Of a stretch of DNA of 6,884 nt, positions 3,932 through 6,884 are shown one piece after another. A model generated the notes under the pieces. That model was not told the DNA's origin and searched no databases. It worked only from the letters and a program-made list of their open reading frames with translations. The stretch comes from an uncultured Clostridia bacterium (lineage in GTDB: Bacteria; Bacillota_A; Clostridia; Oscillospirales; Oscillospiraceae): the NCBI GenBank assembly GCA_946405325.1, contig CAMJGU010000045.1, positions 1-6,884 of the forward strand. Direction: 5' to 3'. How positions within the stretch are numbered: the stretch's first letter is position 1; each line of letters opens with the position of its first letter. The translations under genes and the position numbers were made by a program.

Positions 3932-5686
3932 ATGCTCAAAAGACTCGCTCAATGCGTACGCGAATATAAAACCCCCGCCCTGCTGACACTGGTGTTCATC
4001 ATCGGCGAGGCGATCATCGAGGCGCTGATCCCGTTCACCACCGCCAACCTCGTCAACGAGATCAAGGCGGGCGTGGAGATGCGCGAGGTGCTGCGCCTCG
4101 GCGCGATCCTGGTCGTGATGGCGCTGCTGTCGCTCACCTGCGGCGGCATGGCAGGCTTCACATCCGCGCGGGCGGCGACGGGCTTTGCCAAGAACGTGCG
4201 CCACGACGTGTTCCACAAGGTGCAGGAGTTCTCGTTCGAGAACATCGACAAGTTCTCCTCCTCGTCGCTCGTCACGCGCATGACGACCGACATCAACAAC
4301 GTGCAGATGGCGTTCATGATGCTCATTCGCATCGCCGTCCGCTCCCCGCTGATGCTCGTTTTCTCCATCGTCATGGCCTACGTCATGGGCGGCGCGCTCG
4401 CGACCAGCTTCGTGGTCATTATCCCCCTGCTGGTGTTCGGGCTTCTGATGATCGCGCGCAAGGCGATGCCCGCGTTCCGCGCGGTGTTCAAGAAATACGA
4501 CAAGCTCAACGAGTCCATCGAGGAGAACGTCCGCGCCATGCGCGTCGTCAAGGGCTTCGCCCGCGAGGAATATGAAAAGGAGAAATTTGGCGCCGCGTCG
4601 GGCGACATCCGCGCCGACTTCACCCGCGCCACGCGTATCGTGGCGCTCAACATGCCGCTGATGCAGCTTTGCATCTACGGCAACATGGTGTTCGTGCTGC
4701 TCTTCGGCTCGAAGCTGGTCATCTCCTCCCACGGCTCGCTCATCGAGGTCGGGCAGATCTCCGCGATGCTCACCTACGGCATGCAGATCCTCATGTCGCT
4801 GATGATGCTCTCGATGATCTACGTCATGCTGACCATGTCCGCCGAGAGCGCCAAGCGCATCGTCGAGGTGCTTGACGAGGTGCCCGCGCTGCACGATCCC
4901 GCCGCTCCCGTGACCGAGGTCGCGGACGGCTCCATCGACTTTGAGAACGTGCGCTTCAAGTACTCCGCCAAGGCGGAGCGCTGCGCGCTCGACGACATCG
5001 ACCTGCACATCCGCTCCGGCATGACCGTCGGCATCCTCGGCGGCACGGGCGTGGGCAAGTCCACGCTGGTGCAGCTCATCCCCCGGCTCTACGACGCCAC
5101 GGAGGGCGTCGTCAAGGTCGGCGGCCGGGACGTGCGCGACTACGACCTCGAGACGCTCCGCGACGCGGTGGCGATGGTGCTGCAAAAGAACGAGCTGTTC
5201 TCCGGCACCATCGCGGAGAACCTGCGCTGGGGCAATCCCGACGCCACGGACGAGGAGCTGACCGAGGCGTGTAAGCTCGCGCAGGCGGACGACTTCATCC
5301 GCTCCTTCCCCGACGGGTATGAAACCAAGATCGAGCAGGGCGGAACGAACGTCTCCGGCGGGCAGAAGCAGCGGCTTTGCATCGCCCGCGCGCTGCTCAA
5401 AAAGCCGAAGATCCTCATTCTCGACGACTCCACCAGCGCGGTGGACACCCGCACCGACGCGCTCATCCGGCAGGGCTTTCGCGACTACATCCCCGAGACG
5501 ACGAAGCTCATCATCGCCCAGCGCGTCGCGTCCGTGGAGGACGCCGACCTCATCCTGGTGATGGACGGCGGCAGGATCGTCGAATCCGGCACGCACGAGA
5601 CGCTGATGGCGTCGAGCGTCATCTATCGCGAGACCTACGAACAACAGACCAAGAGCACAGCGAATCCGAAAGGCGGTGAGGAATAA
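3932..5686 (+). CDS. ABC half-exporter, degenerate-site subunit of a heterodimer (TM287/BmrC-like)
   Basis: This 584-residue protein has six predicted membrane helices (about 16-35, 56-76, 137-156, 158-175, 243-264, 275-302), followed by one nucleotide-binding domain, the full length of a type IV (type I exporter-fold) half-transporter. The ATPase motifs are Walker A GGTGVGKST (370-378), Q-loop Gln418, signature VSGGQ (474-478), Walker B ILILDD (494-499) and switch IIAQR (Gln530). The residue after the Walker B Asp is Asp499, where a catalytic Glu is usual, and the switch His is Gln. This pair of changes is typical of the degenerate-site subunit in heterodimers such as TM287/288, LmrCD and BmrCD. 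It should act in the cytoplasmic membrane with the product of the next gene, whose start overlaps its stop (TAATG). Substrate is unknown; drugs, lipids or peptides are all possible. It has its own promoter and is separated from the upstream gene by a terminator. Confidence 0.94.
   Translation: MLKRLAQCVREYKTPALLTLVFIIGEAIIEALIPFTTANLVNEIKAGVEMREVLRLGAILVVMALLSLTCGGMAGFTSARAATGFAKNVRHDVFHKVQEFSFENIDKFSSSSLVTRMTTDINNVQMAFMMLIRIAVRSPLMLVFSIVMAYVMGGALATSFVVIIPLLVFGLLMIARKAMPAFRAVFKKYDKLNESIEENVRAMRVVKGFAREEYEKEKFGAASGDIRADFTRATRIVALNMPLMQLCIYGNMVFVLLFGSKLVISSHGSLIEVGQISAMLTYGMQILMSLMMLSMIYVMLTMSAESAKRIVEVLDEVPALHDPAAPVTEVADGSIDFENVRFKYSAKAERCALDDIDLHIRSGMTVGILGGTGVGKSTLVQLIPRLYDATEGVVKVGGRDVRDYDLETLRDAVAMVLQKNELFSGTIAENLRWGNPDATDEELTEACKLAQADDFIRSFPDGYETKIEQGGTNVSGGQKQRLCIARALLKKPKILILDDSTSAVDTRTDALIRQGFRDYIPETTKLIIAQRVASVEDADLILVMDGGRIVESGTHETLMASSVIYRETYEQQTKSTANPKGGEE
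5675..5681 (+). promoter_or_regulatory. Ribosome binding site of the second ABC gene, inside the first
   Basis: GGTGAGG ends 4 nt before the ATG at 5686, within the last codons of the first ABC gene. Together with the 1-nt TAATG overlap it indicates translational coupling, fitting balanced production of two subunits. The 4-nt spacing is a little short. Confidence 0.65.
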
Positions 5687-6884
5687 TGCCGAGAGCAACG
5701 CCGAAATACACCGCCGACACCAAGCTCAACAAGCGCGGGCGTCCGGCGTTCAGCTTCACCGCGGTGAAGCGCACCATCGGGCTCGTCACCGAGTTCTATC
5801 CCCGCCTGTTCCCCGCCGTGTGCGTGCTGATCCTCTTTTCCTCGGCGGTCAGCGCGATCCCGGCCGTGTTCACGCAGAAGATCATCGCCATCATCGGCGA
5901 GTGGACCGCGAGCGGCGACTGGGAAACCGCGCGGGGGCTCATCGTGCGGCAGCTCACGCCGCTGATCGTCCTGTACCTCCTCTCCCTCGCGGCGCTGACG
6001 CTGCAGACCCAGGTCGGCGCGATCCTGACGCAGGGCTTCCTCGACAAGCTCCGCCGCCGGCTCTTCGACCGCATGCAGGATCTCCCGATCCGCTACTTCG
6101 ATACCCACAAGCACGGCGACATCATGAGCCACTACACCAATGACGTGGACACGCTGCGCGAGCTGGTGGACCAGTCCATCCCCGCGCTGCTGCGCTCCGG
6201 CTCCATCGTGGTCGTGGTGTTCTGCATCATGCTGTGGTACAGCATTCCGCTGACGCTGATGATCCTCGTCGGCGTGGCGGCGATGATGCTCGTCTCCGGC
6301 AAGCTCGGCGGCGGCAGCGCGAAGTTCTTCGTCGCGCAGCAGAAGTCCGTCGCCGCCACCGAGGGCTTCATTCAGGAGATGATGGCGGGCCAGAAGGTCG
6401 TCAAGGTCTTCAACCACGAAGCCCGGTCCGCAGAGAGCTTCGATCAGCTCAACGAGGAGCTGTGCGAAAACGCGCGAAAAGCCCACGCCTACGCGAACAC
6501 CCTCGGCCCCATCATCATGAACATCGGCAACATCCTCTATGTGCTCATCGCCGTGCTCGGCGGCGCGTACCTGCTCGCGGGGCTGCCGAATCCCAGCATC
6601 TCCGGCATGGCGCTGGACATCTCGATCCTCGTCGCGTTCCTCAACATGACCAAGCAGTTCACCGGCAACCTCAACCAGCTCACGCAGCAGGTCAACGTGG
6701 TCGTCATGGGTATGGCGGGCGCACAGCGCGTCTTTGAGCTGATGGACGAGATGCCCGAGATCGACAATGGCTACGTCACGCTCGTCAACGCGGAGATTTC
6801 TCCGGACGGCACCGTGACCGAGGCGGATCACCGCACGGGCCGCTGGGCGTGGAAGCACCCCCACGGCGACGGGACGCTCACCTA
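5686..6884 (+). CDS. ABC half-exporter, partner subunit (TM288/BmrD-like), cut by the right edge
   Basis: The frame is open from ATG 5686 to the window end, giving 399 residues; the nucleotide-binding domain lies mostly or wholly outside. A 38-residue basic, polar N-terminal tail (MPRATPKYTADTKLNKRGRP...) precedes six membrane helices at about 42-62, 88-108, 169-189, 190-206, 272-299 and 308-330. An intracellular-loop segment FDTHKHGDIMSHYTNDVDTL (138-157) is typical of exporter transmembrane domains. After the last helix and the usual AQRVFELMDE, residues 361-399 form an extra stretch (YVTLVNAEISPDGTVTEADH, then TGRWAWKHPHGDGTLT). Such a linker insertion before the ATPase domain is, from memory, common in clostridial members of this subunit class. 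As partner of a degenerate subunit it should carry the catalytic Glu and switch His, but that part cannot be seen here. Confidence 0.92.
   Translation, partial: MPRATPKYTADTKLNKRGRPAFSFTAVKRTIGLVTEFYPRLFPAVCVLILFSSAVSAIPAVFTQKIIAIIGEWTASGDWETARGLIVRQLTPLIVLYLLSLAALTLQTQVGAILTQGFLDKLRRRLFDRMQDLPIRYFDTHKHGDIMSHYTNDVDTLRELVDQSIPALLRSGSIVVVVFCIMLWYSIPLTLMILVGVAAMMLVSGKLGGGSAKFFVAQQKSVAATEGFIQEMMAGQKVVKVFNHEARSAESFDQLNEELCENARKAHAYANTLGPIIMNIGNILYVLIAVLGGAYLLAGLPNPSISGMALDISILVAFLNMTKQFTGNLNQLTQQVNVVVMGMAGAQRVFELMDEMPEIDNGYVTLVNAEISPDGTVTEADHRTGRWAWKHPHGDGTLT

Noticed and set aside
3875..5698. 607-codon open frame on the minus strand
   Set aside because: Antisense shadow of the first ABC gene, with low-complexity His/Asp/Arg-rich translation and no start signal. 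The similar 409-codon frame at 5635-6864 is the shadow of the second ABC gene.
1..6884. CRISPR array, insertion sequence, transposase, integrase or phage genes
   Set aside because: No regularly spaced repeats, no terminal inverted repeats flanking a transposase, and no such coding motif in any frame.

Overview
The window comes from a GC-rich bacterial chromosome. The Gram-positive type -35/-10 promoters, the strong AAAGGAGG/AAGGGAGG ribosome binding sites, the TetM-like GTPase carrying a YacP/Rae1-type NYN domain, and the paired TM287/288- or BmrC/BmrD-like ABC half-transporters all point to a GC-rich member of the Bacillota. A clostridial lineage such as Oscillospiraceae is the best guess. 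That placement is inference; no species marker is present.

Layout, left to right. (1) Positions 1-634, minus strand: the N-terminal 211 residues of an unrecognised, highly charged, coiled-coil-rich protein that runs off the left edge. It has its own extended -10 promoter and a leader of about 100 nt with two hairpins. (2) Positions 774-1029: no protein gene that I can support, but a dense set of inverted repeats, including a minus-strand terminator and a large imperfect hairpin followed by T6 on the plus strand. (3) Positions 1030-1112, minus strand: tRNA-Leu(UAG) with encoded CCA and its own promoter. (4) Back to back with that promoter, a near-consensus plus-strand promoter (TTGAAA-17-TATAAT) drives an 870-codon GTG-start gene. 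It encodes a TetM/EF-G-like ribosomal GTPase fused at its C terminus to a complete YacP/Rae1-like NYN ribonuclease domain. The gene ends in a strong terminator that overlaps its stop codon. (5) A new promoter, whose -35 hexamer lies inside that terminator's descending arm, drives two translationally linked ABC half-exporter genes (TAATG overlap). The first is complete, with a degenerate ATPase site. The second is cut by the right edge after its membrane domain.

How the parts may fit together. The two ABC genes almost certainly make one heterodimeric exporter with one degenerate and one catalytic ATP site. The fusion protein should act on the ribosome: its front part resembles proteins that enter the A site and eject tetracycline, and its back part resembles Rae1, an endoribonuclease that cuts mRNA in the A site. 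In Bacillus subtilis, Rae1 is reported to shut down the mRNA of the heterodimeric exporter BmrCD. A GTPase-Rae1 fusion directly upstream of a BmrCD-like pair is therefore the most interesting feature here. The tip loop that TetM uses to displace tetracycline is replaced, so calling this gene a tetracycline-resistance determinant would be unsafe.
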